In this document: positions 25,096 through 33,402 of the stretch, one piece after another
Numbering within the stretch: the stretch's first letter is position 1
Layout: every line of letters starts with the position of its first letter
DNA from: UBA2108 sp002713215
Lineage (GTDB): Bacteria > Bacteroidota > Bacteroidia > Flavobacteriales_G > Salibacteraceae
Assembly (NCBI GenBank): GCA_937891015.1
Contig: CALAPY010000041.1
Span: 87,639 to 151,638 of the forward strand
Length of the DNA: 64,000 nt
Reading direction: 5' to 3'
Translations under genes and position numbers: made by a program
Notes under the pieces: generated by a model
The model's input: only the letters and a program-made list of their open reading frames with translations
Database searches by the model: none
What the model was told of the DNA's origin: nothing

Positions 25096-26373
25096 GTGAA
25101 AATTCTTTGGGCTGAAATAAAAAAGGAATTGCTGCTTCTGCTTCGTGACAAGGCAGGTCTTGCACTACTCTTTATAATGCCTGCCCTGTTGGTTGTGGTG
25201 ATGACCTACATTCAGGATGCCGCCTTTCGCGTTTTTTCCAATGAAAAGGTTCAGGTAATCTGGATTGACAACGACGATACAAAAAGCTCTAATTCCATTA
25301 AATCAGAATTGGAGACTTCGGGCTATTTCGAGTTGGTAGATTCCTTAGGCGATAAGCCAATTAATGCTGAACTGGGAAAAGGACTGATCTCTGATGGAGA
25401 ATATCAGGTCGGAATAATTATTCCTAAGGATTTCCATAAGAAATTTAAATCCAGAATCAAAGGACGAGTAGACAGTCTTTTAGCTGATTTTGGGCTAGCT
25501 GATTCAAACCAAATGACCGTTTCGAATTCACCCATCACAGTCAATTTAATATTTGATCCCCTTACAAAAGCCACGTTCAAAACCAGCATCTCCAATGGAA
25601 TTATGGGAATTATTAATGAGTTAGAGACACAATATAGCTTTCAGGCTTTTCGATCAAAGCTAGCAGCCCGATTTCCTTATAATCCCTCTGGCAATTCAGA
25701 GTTGAAATTAAAACCGATAATAGGTTTTGAAGATGAGTACATTTTTAAAGGTGGTAGCGGATCGCTCCCATCATCGGTTCAGCACAACGTTCCGGCCTGG
25801 TCAATTTTCGCCATGTTTTTTATAATTATTTCATTCTCTCAGCGAATAGTAGAAGAACGAATTAGTGGAGTAAATAAGCGACTCAGAACAATACCCGTCC
25901 ATACCGGACTTCTGGTTTTAGGAAAAGCACTCACCTATGTGTTTATCAGTGAAATTCAGCTGGTGGTTATTTTGGCCCTGGGGTTTTGGCTTATGCCAAT
26001 ATTGGGACTTCCCGAATTGGTGATTAATGGATCTTTCAGATTGTTGCTGCTGTTTACCATTCCTATATCCTTAGCTTCTGCCGGCTTGGCAATTCTTATT
26101 GGTAAATGGAGTAAGACAAGGGACCAAGCAGCATCCTTTGGTAGTATTGCCGTTATAATTATGGCTGCCTTAGGCGGAGTTTGGGTCCCGGTTTTTGTAA
26201 TGCCAAGTTTGCTTCAAATAGTTGCGAAGTTTTCGCCTTTGTATTGGGCCTTAGAAGGATATTATAGCATAATTGTAAGAGGTTCCACTATTTATGAATT
26301 ATTGATTCCGGCCTCCATTTTAATCACACTATTTGGGATTACATTTGCGCTTTCAACTTTAAAAAGAGATTAA
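25096..26373 (+). CDS. ABC-2 type transporter permease
   Basis: Membrane partner of the preceding ATPase, 425 residues. One N-terminal membrane segment (ALLFIMPALLVVVMTYI, about 25-45) is followed by an external domain of about 190 residues and five or six membrane segments from about 235 to the end, the ABC2_membrane_3/YhgE-like layout. The start is GTG at 25096, two bases after the ATPase stop. It is followed immediately by the thioesterase-like gene. Confidence 0.88.
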   Translation: MKILWAEIKKELLLLLRDKAGLALLFIMPALLVVVMTYIQDAAFRVFSNEKVQVIWIDNDDTKSSNSIKSELETSGYFELVDSLGDKPINAELGKGLISDGEYQVGIIIPKDFHKKFKSRIKGRVDSLLADFGLADSNQMTVSNSPITVNLIFDPLTKATFKTSISNGIMGIINELETQYSFQAFRSKLAARFPYNPSGNSELKLKPIIGFEDEYIFKGGSGSLPSSVQHNVPAWSIFAMFFIIISFSQRIVEERISGVNKRLRTIPVHTGLLVLGKALTYVFISEIQLVVILALGFWLMPILGLPELVINGSFRLLLLFTIPISLASAGLAILIGKWSKTRDQAASFGSIAVIIMAALGGVWVPVFVMPSLLQIVAKFSPLYWALEGYYSIIVRGSTIYELLIPASILITLFGITFALSTLKRD

Positions 26374-26799
26374 TTGTCTAAAAAGCTGACAACAACAAAG
26401 AGAATCAGAGTAAGATTTAACGAGGTAGATTCTCTAGGTATTGTATGGCACGGACACTTTGTTAAGTACCTGGAAGACGGACGAGAAGATTTCGGAGCTA
26501 AACACGGACTCACTTACTTGGACTTCAAGGCCAACAATTTTGCGATTCCGGTTGTTAAATGTGATATCAATTATAAAATTGCAGTGCAGTACGGAGATGA
26601 AGTAGATGTTGAAACTACCTATCATGACACGACTGCCGCTAAATTAGTATTTAACTATCGGTTGTTCAATATAAGAACCGGTGAGTTATTAGCAACAGCA
26701 AAAACGATTCAGGTATTCACTTCGTTTACCCGCGAATTAAGTTACGTTGAACCTGCATTTTTTACTGAATGGAGAAAAAAAGTCGGACTTATTGAATAA
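26374..26799 (+). CDS. YbgC/4HBT-like acyl thioesterase
   Basis: Hotdog protein of 141 residues related to 4-hydroxybenzoyl-CoA thioesterases. RVRFNEVDSLGIVWHGHFVK matches the active-site region, with Asp in EVDSLG at the catalytic position. Aryl polyene clusters often carry such an enzyme, possibly for release of acyl chains or editing of stalled carrier proteins. The TTG start at 26374 directly follows the permease stop codon. Confidence 0.82.
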   Translation: MSKKLTTTKRIRVRFNEVDSLGIVWHGHFVKYLEDGREDFGAKHGLTYLDFKANNFAIPVVKCDINYKIAVQYGDEVDVETTYHDTTAAKLVFNYRLFNIRTGELLATAKTIQVFTSFTRELSYVEPAFFTEWRKKVGLIE

Positions 26800-26800
26800 C

Positions 26801-27922
26801 ATGATGGTTTCAATTGCAGACCATAGCATTGTATCTCCTTATGGAATAGGCTCCGAATTGAGCTTTCAACAAATAAAAGAAGGAAACTCAGCAGTTCAAC
26901 TCAATTCAAACTCAACCCTCTCACCAACTCCCACTTACCTGGCCAAAATTGAAAACTCGCTTTTTTCAAAAATTAAGGTAAGCCACCACACCCGCCTGGA
27001 AAGTATGATGATTCGAGCCATCGAAGATGCCGTTTCTAAATCCAGGGTTGATTTGAAAAGTGAAAAAACGCTTTTAATATTAAGTACCACAAAAGGAAAT
27101 ATTGACCTTCTGGAAGACCACGACTATAAAGGGTTCAATAAAAGCAGAAGTTACCTGGGAGCCTTATCTAAGCACATTGGAGACTATTTTAAAACTTCCA
27201 ACACACCGCTTGTTGTAAGCAACGCATGTATTTCGGGCGGGTGCGCCCTGGAACTTGGAAGTGATTTTTTACAAACCAAGCGATACAACAACATTGTAGT
27301 TTGTGGTGGGGATGTAATTACTGAATTTGTTATCTCAGGGTTTAGGTCGTTTCATGCCCTGAGCGAAGGCCCATGTGCTCCCTATGACAAAGATAGAGAC
27401 GGAATAAACTTAGGAGAAGCCGCAGCATGTGTTGTACTATCCAGTAATAGCAATTCAAACATCCAACTCATTGGGAGCGCCACCAGCAATGACTCTAACC
27501 ATATTTCAGGCCCATCAAGAACAGGTGAAGGGTTATACCTTGCCACTTTGAATGCATTGAACCAGGCACAAATCGATGCCGGAGAGTTGGACTACATTTC
27601 GGCCCATGGCACAGCCACTAATTATAATGACGAAATGGAGTCGATTGCATTTGGCAGGGCTTTCATTAACGAAACCCCTTTGAATAGTTACAAGGGTTAT
27701 ATCGGACATACCCTGGGTGCTGCAGGGGTTATAGAAACAATATTGACAATTATTTGTCTTCAGAAAAATGTTTTAATAAAATCCCTTGGTTATATGAATG
27801 AGGGTACAAGTCAGCCTTTAAATGTGATTGAGACAACCCATTCGTCTGAATTAAAGTATGCACTAAAAACAGGATCTGGTTTTGGCGGAGGTAATAATGC
27901 ACTAATTTTCAGAAAGAATTAA
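26801..27922 (+). CDS. beta-ketoacyl-ACP synthase, second FabF-like enzyme
   Basis: Ketosynthase of 373 residues. Cys143 in VSNACISGGCAL, the HGTATNYND motif and GYIGHTLGAAG keep the Cys-His-His triad. The ATG at 26801 (or 26804) is preferred over the in-frame ATG-less TTG at 26747, which would overlap the thioesterase gene by 53 bases. Its stop overlaps the next gene by one base. The next protein is a ketosynthase-like fragment, so the two may act as a ketosynthase/chain-length-factor pair. Confidence 0.87.
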   Translation: MMVSIADHSIVSPYGIGSELSFQQIKEGNSAVQLNSNSTLSPTPTYLAKIENSLFSKIKVSHHTRLESMMIRAIEDAVSKSRVDLKSEKTLLILSTTKGNIDLLEDHDYKGFNKSRSYLGALSKHIGDYFKTSNTPLVVSNACISGGCALELGSDFLQTKRYNNIVVCGGDVITEFVISGFRSFHALSEGPCAPYDKDRDGINLGEAAACVVLSSNSNSNIQLIGSATSNDSNHISGPSRTGEGLYLATLNALNQAQIDAGELDYISAHGTATNYNDEMESIAFGRAFINETPLNSYKGYIGHTLGAAGVIETILTIICLQKNVLIKSLGYMNEGTSQPLNVIETTHSSELKYALKTGSGFGGGNNALIFRKN

Positions 27923-28533
27923 TGGCAGAAATTACCTCATATAGTGTTATCCGTAATGGAAAAGCCTGGGTCAATGGACAGGAAGTGTTTAGTTCTTCAA
28001 CATCGTATGATGAATTTATAAAAGAGCTGTATCGCGATCAAAAAATCGGCTATCCCAAGTTTTTTAAAATGGATCGATTAAGCAAGCTTGGTCTTGTAAC
28101 CAGTGAGCTATTACTCTCCGACCAAAAAATTAGTGAAGAATACTCTCCGGATAAGATCGGAATTTATTTGGCCAACAACGCGGCCAGTTTAGACACCGAT
28201 CGGGAACATCAAAATACAATTCAAAATCGCAATGATTATTTTCCCAGCCCGGCAATATTTGTTTACACACTTCCAAATATTGTGGTTGGCGAAATCGCTA
28301 TTAAACAGAAGATAAAAGGGCCTAATAATTTCTTCATTTTTGATAAATTTGACGCTTCGTTTTTTGCGTCTTATGTCACGGATCAAATGAAACTTAATAA
28401 ATCAGAAACTTGCCTTTTTGGGTGGGTTAATGTAGATGGAGAAGAGTACGACTCTTGTCTGTTTTTGGCAGAGAAAAAAAAGGGCATTTGCCCACTTAAT
28501 ACTACCTCAATTGAGCGTATTTACAATAGATAA
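27922..28533 (+). CDS. ketosynthase-like half protein without active-site Cys
   Basis: Protein of 203 residues that resembles only the N-terminal half of a ketosynthase: PDKIGIYLANNAASLDTD corresponds to the GI-x-G-x-x-x segment and SPAIFVYTLPNIVVGEIAI to the dimer-interface helix. At the nucleophile position it reads GPNNFFIFDKFDASFF, without Cys, and no HGT or GHT motifs follow. The frame is clean and tightly coupled to both neighbours (one-base overlap upstream, three bases to the carrier protein), so this looks like a genuine short family, not decay. A chain-length or partner role is inference. Confidence 0.72.
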   Translation: MAEITSYSVIRNGKAWVNGQEVFSSSTSYDEFIKELYRDQKIGYPKFFKMDRLSKLGLVTSELLLSDQKISEEYSPDKIGIYLANNAASLDTDREHQNTIQNRNDYFPSPAIFVYTLPNIVVGEIAIKQKIKGPNNFFIFDKFDASFFASYVTDQMKLNKSETCLFGWVNVDGEEYDSCLFLAEKKKGICPLNTTSIERIYNR

Positions 28534-28536
28534 GTA

Positions 28537-28794
28537 ATGGAAGATTTAATTAAAAATTTAAAGGAACAAATCATAGATCAATTAAACCTTGAAGACATGT
28601 CTCCTGAAGATATTGATGCTGATGATCCGCTTTTCGGAGATGGACTTGGGCTTGACTCAATTGATGCACTGGAATTAATCGTATTATTGGAAAAACACTA
28701 CGGAATAAAAATAGAAGACCCAAAGGAAGGTCAAAAAATATTCTTATCGATTCGTTCAATTGCCGAATTCATAACCGAGCACAAAAACGCATAA
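28537..28794 (+). CDS. acyl carrier protein 2
   Basis: Acidic carrier of 85 residues with the attachment Ser in GLGLDSIDALELIVLL and the following KHYGIKI helix. It sits between ketosynthase genes of the second block, which makes it the likely carrier of the aryl polyene chain, while carrier 1 is next to the reductase and darAB. That division is a guess. Confidence 0.93.
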   Translation: MEDLIKNLKEQIIDQLNLEDMSPEDIDADDPLFGDGLGLDSIDALELIVLLEKHYGIKIEDPKEGQKIFLSIRSIAEFITEHKNA

Positions 28795-28798
28795 GAGC

Positions 28799-30004
28799 TT
28801 GGCTGGTAAACGGGTTTTTGTTACCGGGCTGGGAGCAATTTCAGCTATAGGCTCAAACGCCAGGGAAAACCTTAATTCCTTACTCAATTCTGAACACGGA
28901 ATTGCTCCTGTAAGTCTATTTGAGACTCGCAACAACCATTTGATGGTTGGAGAGGTTAAAAAATCAAATACAGAATTGATTACTGAGTTGGGTATTGATC
29001 CCGATGGTGCGTATACTCGAACCACCTTGTTGGGACTGATGGCCGCAAAAGAAGCCTATAAGCATGCCAACCTTTCCGACAATTCTGCCTGGAAAACGGG
29101 CCTTATATCTGCAACCAGTGTTGGCGGAATGGGTGAAACCGAAAAGTACTACTACGATTACCTCGACAAAGACGAACATCTGGACCTGATAGAAACCCAC
29201 GATTGTGCTGACAGTACGGAGCAAATTGCCGATTATTTAGGGATCAAAGATTATCTGGGGACAATTTCAACCGCGTGTTCATCTGCTCCAAATGCAATTA
29301 TGATGGGAGCACGACTCATCAAAGCAGGGAAAATGGATCGAATGGTTGTTGGAGGAACCGATGCCCTTTCTAAGTTTACCTTGAATGGGTTTAATACCCT
29401 AATGATCTTAGATTCTAAACACAGCAGGCCATTTGATGCCACAAGAGCTGGGCTAAATTTAGGTGAGGGAGCCGGGTTTATTATTCTTGAATCGGAAGAT
29501 GTTGTTGAGGCTGAAAACAAAACCACCCTTGCCGAAATTAGGGGATATGGCAATGCAAATGACGCACACCACCAAACGGCAAGTTCACCAGAAGGAAATG
29601 GAGCTTTTTTTGCCATGAATGCTGCTTTCCAGGTCGGCGGAGTGTCCCCTTCTGAAATAAACTACATTAATGTTCACGGAACCGGAACTGAGAATAATGA
29701 CCAGAGCGAGGGTACTGCAATAAGGAGAATTTTCCCCAATGAACTCCCTCCCTTTTCATCCGTAAAATCATTTACCGGTCACACGCTGGCTGCCGCAGGA
29801 GGGTTAGAGGCTGTTTATTCAGTATTGGCCATACAGGAAGGTTGTATTTATCCCAATTTGAATTTCAAAAACCCAATTGAAGGGTTGAACATGATCCCGG
29901 AAACCAACGCTCAAAAAGGGTTGGAGATTAATCATGTTCTGTCTAATTCATTTGGATTTGGAGGCAATTGTACTTCGTTAATCTTTTCAAAGTCTGAGGT
30001 ATGA
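28799..30004 (+). CDS. beta-ketoacyl-ACP synthase, third FabF-like enzyme
   Basis: Ketosynthase of 401 residues with an intact triad: Cys160 in STACSSAPNAI, NVHGTGTENND and FTGHTLAAAGG, and the end SNSFGFGGNCTSLIF. It starts with TTG at 28799, four bases after the carrier protein; the N-terminus GKRVFVTGLGAIS fits the family only with this start. Its last four bases overlap the next, inactive ketosynthase-like gene, the layout of a KS/CLF heterodimer. Confidence 0.89.
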   Translation: MAGKRVFVTGLGAISAIGSNARENLNSLLNSEHGIAPVSLFETRNNHLMVGEVKKSNTELITELGIDPDGAYTRTTLLGLMAAKEAYKHANLSDNSAWKTGLISATSVGGMGETEKYYYDYLDKDEHLDLIETHDCADSTEQIADYLGIKDYLGTISTACSSAPNAIMMGARLIKAGKMDRMVVGGTDALSKFTLNGFNTLMILDSKHSRPFDATRAGLNLGEGAGFIILESEDVVEAENKTTLAEIRGYGNANDAHHQTASSPEGNGAFFAMNAAFQVGGVSPSEINYINVHGTGTENNDQSEGTAIRRIFPNELPPFSSVKSFTGHTLAAAGGLEAVYSVLAIQEGCIYPNLNFKNPIEGLNMIPETNAQKGLEINHVLSNSFGFGGNCTSLIFSKSEV

Positions 30005-31038
30005 AAATGTACATTAACGGAATTGGCTGTGTAGCACCCCAGGACACCAAGTCTAAACCCCTTTTCGCCAACCCGGTGGTTGAAGAGGTTCTTCAAACCA
30101 GTGTAATTAAACCCAATTACAAGGAATACATCTCTCCCGTTAAAATAAGAAGAATGGGTAAGGCAATAAAGATGGGAATTGTCGCCTGTACAGATGCGCT
30201 TAGAGATGCAAATGTGGAAATGCCGGAGGCCATAATTGGTGCGACCGGATTAGGCTGTCAGGAGGATTCTGAAAAGTTTCTTGAAGCACTTATTAAAAAT
30301 GATGAGCAATTTCTTACTCCCACATCTTTTATCCAAAGCACGCACAATACAGTTGCTGGACAGGTTGCTCTTATGTTGAAATGTAACGCATACAATTTTA
30401 CCTATTGCCACCGTGGTTTCAGCTTCGAAAATGCTTTGGTAGACGCTGAATTAACCTTTGCAGAAGAAAGAGCAAACAATGTTTTGGTGTTTGGGATTGA
30501 TGAAATGACCGCACATACGAGACAGGTATTTCAACGAATCAACTGGAATGTACAAGAACCAATAAACGTATTGAACCTGCTTGACAACACTACAGAAGGA
30601 ACCGTTTACGGTGAAGGGGTAGCTAGTTTTTCTCTTTCTTCCCGGAAAAATGAAAATACTTACGGAGCAGTCGAATTGGTTGAAATGCTCTACAAACCGG
30701 GTCAGGAAGCTGTTAAACAAAAATTGGGCTCCATCGCCAAAGAGCACAGCGTTGACTTGGTTCTTGCTGGTTATAACGGAGATCAAAAGTTTGACCAATT
30801 CTACCCTAACCTGGAAGAAATCTTTCCAAATTCAAGTATTGGTGCCTTTAAGCATCTTGTTGGTGAATATCATACGGCATCCTCTTTTGCTTTGTGGTTG
30901 GCTTGCGAAGTATTGGCCGATCAACATTTACCAGAAGTGGTTCAAATCAAAGGCAAGAACAAAAAAGAATTTAATAACATCCTAATTTACAACCACTACA
31001 ATAACCTTGACCATAGTTTTATTTTACTGAAAAAATGA
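30001..31038 (+). CDS. ketosynthase-like protein with degenerate active site (CLF-like)
   Basis: Thiolase-fold protein of 345 residues. A Cys136 is present in TYCHRGFSFENAL but the surrounding ACASG context is lost; the HGTGT motif is replaced by NGDQKFD and the second His region reads HLVGEYHTASSF. It is therefore unlikely to catalyse condensation and may be the chain-length-factor-like partner of the ketosynthase it overlaps by four bases. It also overlaps the deacetylase by four bases. Confidence 0.75.
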   Translation: MKMYINGIGCVAPQDTKSKPLFANPVVEEVLQTSVIKPNYKEYISPVKIRRMGKAIKMGIVACTDALRDANVEMPEAIIGATGLGCQEDSEKFLEALIKNDEQFLTPTSFIQSTHNTVAGQVALMLKCNAYNFTYCHRGFSFENALVDAELTFAEERANNVLVFGIDEMTAHTRQVFQRINWNVQEPINVLNLLDNTTEGTVYGEGVASFSLSSRKNENTYGAVELVEMLYKPGQEAVKQKLGSIAKEHSVDLVLAGYNGDQKFDQFYPNLEEIFPNSSIGAFKHLVGEYHTASSFALWLACEVLADQHLPEVVQIKGKNKKEFNNILIYNHYNNLDHSFILLKK

Positions 31039-31811
31039 GCGCCTACGTAAGGAAGAGCATTGCTTTTTGGGCCTCTACTGTGGTTCTCGTAGTATTTCTG
31101 GTTCTTAATGATGCTTCTCCGTTTTGGGTAATCATTCCTATCCTGATATTTGGATTGTATGTTACTTATAATTCCTTCCATATTGAACAAAATTTTTTCC
31201 TCGAATCAATTGTCAGTGGCAAACCCAAAAAAAAAGGAATTGCAATTACATTCGACGACGGCCCTAACAACACCATAACTCCTAAGGTGCTGGCATTGCT
31301 TGACAAATACAATGCTAAAGCAAGCTTTTTCTGCATTGGTAAAAACGCTGAGGAATACAAAGAAATCCTGCAGCAAATTGATAGAGCTGGGCATACCATT
31401 GGCTCTCATTCTTTTAGCCACGACAAGTGGATTGATTTTTTATTTACAAAAAAATGGATCAATGAAATTGAATTGGCCAACAATACCATAGAATCAATTA
31501 TTGGTAAGCGTCCTCGATTCTTTCGCCCTCCTTATGGGGTTACGACCTACCATTTGGCAAAAGCAATAAAGAGAACCAAAATGCTTTCTATTGGTTGGAA
31601 TATCCGGTCACTGGATACCATGAATAACAATGTTTTAGAAATTGTTAACCGGAGTACTGAAAACCTTAAAGACGGCTGTATAGTTTTGTTCCACGATAAT
31701 TTGGATTGGTCCTGCGATGTTTTGGAAGAGTTTTTGATTAGAACCCAAAAACTTGGTTTGCAGGTTGTTCCTTTACCAGAACTAATTGAGGAAAAAGCTT
31801 ATGAAGACTAA
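31035..31811 (+). CDS. NodB-domain polysaccharide deacetylase family protein
   Basis: Membrane-anchored hydrolase of 258 residues. Two hydrophobic segments (about 9-24 and 29-43) precede a NodB domain with ITFDDGPNNT (catalytic Asp and metal Asp), GSHSFSHDKW (the two metal His) and FRPPYG. It should remove an acetyl or formyl group from an amino sugar or related substrate. Homologues occur in flexirubin-type clusters, where the substrate is not known to me. Confidence 0.85.
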   Translation: MSAYVRKSIAFWASTVVLVVFLVLNDASPFWVIIPILIFGLYVTYNSFHIEQNFFLESIVSGKPKKKGIAITFDDGPNNTITPKVLALLDKYNAKASFFCIGKNAEEYKEILQQIDRAGHTIGSHSFSHDKWIDFLFTKKWINEIELANNTIESIIGKRPRFFRPPYGVTTYHLAKAIKRTKMLSIGWNIRSLDTMNNNVLEIVNRSTENLKDGCIVLFHDNLDWSCDVLEEFLIRTQKLGLQVVPLPELIEEKAYED

Positions 31812-32430
31812 TCTCTTATTAATGGCACTGGTTGCTGTGTTTTCCAGCACCCTGTCCGGGCAAGGTTTTACCAAACTGGACAGCAAAATCCAATTTAAGG
31901 CTGCACTTAAAAAGGCATCAGACAAGGTGAGCACTGTAACTGCCAATTTCAACCAAACCAAGTACTTAAGCTTTATGGAAGAAGAAGTGAAAAGTACCGG
32001 TATATTTTATTTCTCCAAGCCCAATAAGGTTCGCTGGGAGTACCAGACACCGACTGCCTATTACCTGGTCATCAATAACAACCAAATAATAACCTTCATG
32101 AATGGAAAAAAGTCAACCATCGATGCTTCTAAAAACAAAACCTTCAGTGAAATAAATAAAATAATGCTGGGGAGCATCAATGGTGAAATAGCCAATCACC
32201 CCGATTTTGAAAGTACTTTATCGGAAAACTCAACCATGTATCGCCTTAATCTAAAACCAAAGTCCAGGGCATTGAGTGATGTGATGACCGAAATAATTAT
32301 TTGGTTTGATAAAAAAGACATGTCTGTTAGCCAAATAAAGATGATTGAGGCTTCCGATGACTATTCATTTATAACTTTGAAAAATAAAAGGATAAATGAA
32401 ACCCTTAGTAATTCTCTGTTCACTCCTTAG
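31801..32430 (+). CDS. LolA-like outer-membrane lipoprotein carrier
   Basis: Periplasmic carrier of 209 residues. The signal peptide MKTNLLLMALVAVFSSTLSGQ is followed by the LolA core with VTANFNQTKYL, STGIFYFSKPNKVRWEY and FMNGKKSTIDASKN. In aryl polyene clusters a LolA-like protein is thought to move the pigment lipid across the periplasm. I chose the ATG at 31801, which begins the signal peptide, over TTG 31786. It overlaps the deacetylase by 11 bases and the next gene by 35. Confidence 0.85.
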   Translation: MKTNLLLMALVAVFSSTLSGQGFTKLDSKIQFKAALKKASDKVSTVTANFNQTKYLSFMEEEVKSTGIFYFSKPNKVRWEYQTPTAYYLVINNNQIITFMNGKKSTIDASKNKTFSEINKIMLGSINGEIANHPDFESTLSENSTMYRLNLKPKSRALSDVMTEIIIWFDKKDMSVSQIKMIEASDDYSFITLKNKRINETLSNSLFTP

Positions 32431-33028
32431 CACAATAATATACTCCTGTTCAGGAGGAAAACCGCTTCCCGAACATCGGGTAATTTATGACGAGGTTTCT
32501 GTTGAGGACCAAAAAAACGATCGTAGTAACGTAACCACTCTCCAGGTCTATAATTCCAATCTCACCTTTCAGGATCAAACGTACAACGGTAAACTTTTTG
32601 TAAAAAGGTTGAATAGAGGCCATTATAAACTAGCCTATACCACGGATTCAGACTTTAAGCTCTATGCCCTTGAAATTTCTGACTCCACTATTGGCTGGGA
32701 GTATTGTTTGACTAAAATGGACCGCAAAGTGGTTAAGAAAATTCTTGAACGAAACTTTAGAGCGTTCCTTGCACTAGTACACATGGATAGCCCTGCCATG
32801 GTATCCCGAGAGGAAAGACCTCATACTATAATGGGAAATTCTGAAAACAAGATTTACGTTTACTGGACAGACAATACTAAAACGGTACCCTATAAAACCA
32901 TATATACCTCAAAAAAGGAGACTTTGGTAATTGTTCACTACTTGGATATAGTTAATGGGTTTCCCAAACGAATTAAAGTGGTAGACCATAAATCAGAGCT
33001 ATCCATGACCTTAGTTAAAGCTAATTGA
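32396..33028 (+). CDS. small lipoprotein downstream of LolA-like carrier
   Basis: Predicted lipoprotein of 210 residues; the signal peptide ends in IIYSC with the lipidated Cys at residue 18, then SGGKPLP. The rest is mostly beta (YNGKLFVKRLNRGHYKLAY, IYVYWTDNTKTVPYKTIYT). It starts inside the LolA-like gene (35-base overlap), so the two are tightly coupled. A lipoprotein directly after LolA and near an MMPL protein also occurs in aryl polyene clusters, so it may be the outer-membrane receptor for the carrier; inference only. Confidence 0.75.
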   Translation: MKPLVILCSLLSTIIYSCSGGKPLPEHRVIYDEVSVEDQKNDRSNVTTLQVYNSNLTFQDQTYNGKLFVKRLNRGHYKLAYTTDSDFKLYALEISDSTIGWEYCLTKMDRKVVKKILERNFRAFLALVHMDSPAMVSREERPHTIMGNSENKIYVYWTDNTKTVPYKTIYTSKKETLVIVHYLDIVNGFPKRIKVVDHKSELSMTLVKAN

Positions 33029-33030
33029 AT

Positions 33031-33399
33031 ATGTTGCTAAAAAATTTCTATTCGGTATTACATAAAGAATCACTCCAGGACGGAAAGGCCAGTTGGCAGA
33101 TCGAGCTTAATCCATCTCATGAGATTTTTAAAGGCCACTTTCCCGGAAATCCAATTACCCCAGGCGTATCCATGATTCAAACCATTAAAGAAATAAGCCA
33201 GGAGCTGCTGGAGAAAAAACTGTTTTTGGAATCGGCTGACAATGTCAAGTTTATGGCCATAATAAACCCTGAAACAGATCCTATCCTGGATATGGAGATT
33301 AGCATCGAACAACGGGAAGACAAATACAAGATTAAAAACGTATCCAAATTTGGAGATACGGTTGGGCTTAAGTTTAGTGGTACCTTTCGTGTAATCTAG
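33031..33399 (+). CDS. FabZ/FabA-like dehydratase (third hotdog protein)
   Basis: Hotdog-fold protein of 122 residues with IFKGHFPGNPITPGVSMIQ, the GHFP-x-x-P-x-x-PGV signature of 3-hydroxyacyl-ACP dehydratases; the usual Glu on the central helix is not obvious (TIKEISQELL offers Glu36-38). The ATG at 33031 and the in-frame TTG at 33025, inside the previous stop region, are both possible. It is far from the dehydratase pair at 22 kb, so it may act on a different intermediate. Confidence 0.8.
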   Translation: MLLKNFYSVLHKESLQDGKASWQIELNPSHEIFKGHFPGNPITPGVSMIQTIKEISQELLEKKLFLESADNVKFMAIINPETDPILDMEISIEQREDKYKIKNVSKFGDTVGLKFSGTFRVI

Positions 33400-33402
33400 A
33401 AA

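Noticed and set aside
27922..28533. Pseudogene call for the short ketosynthase-like frame
   Set aside because: The frame is intact, has tight start/stop coupling to both neighbours and no ketosynthase remnant follows in other frames before the carrier protein.
29251..29616. Open frame of 121 codons antisense to the third ketosynthase
   Set aside because: Shadow of a strongly conserved coding frame.
30650..30985. Plus-strand frame of 111 codons inside the CLF-like gene
   Set aside because: Frame-shifted copy of the same region; the ketosynthase-like frame runs cleanly through it.
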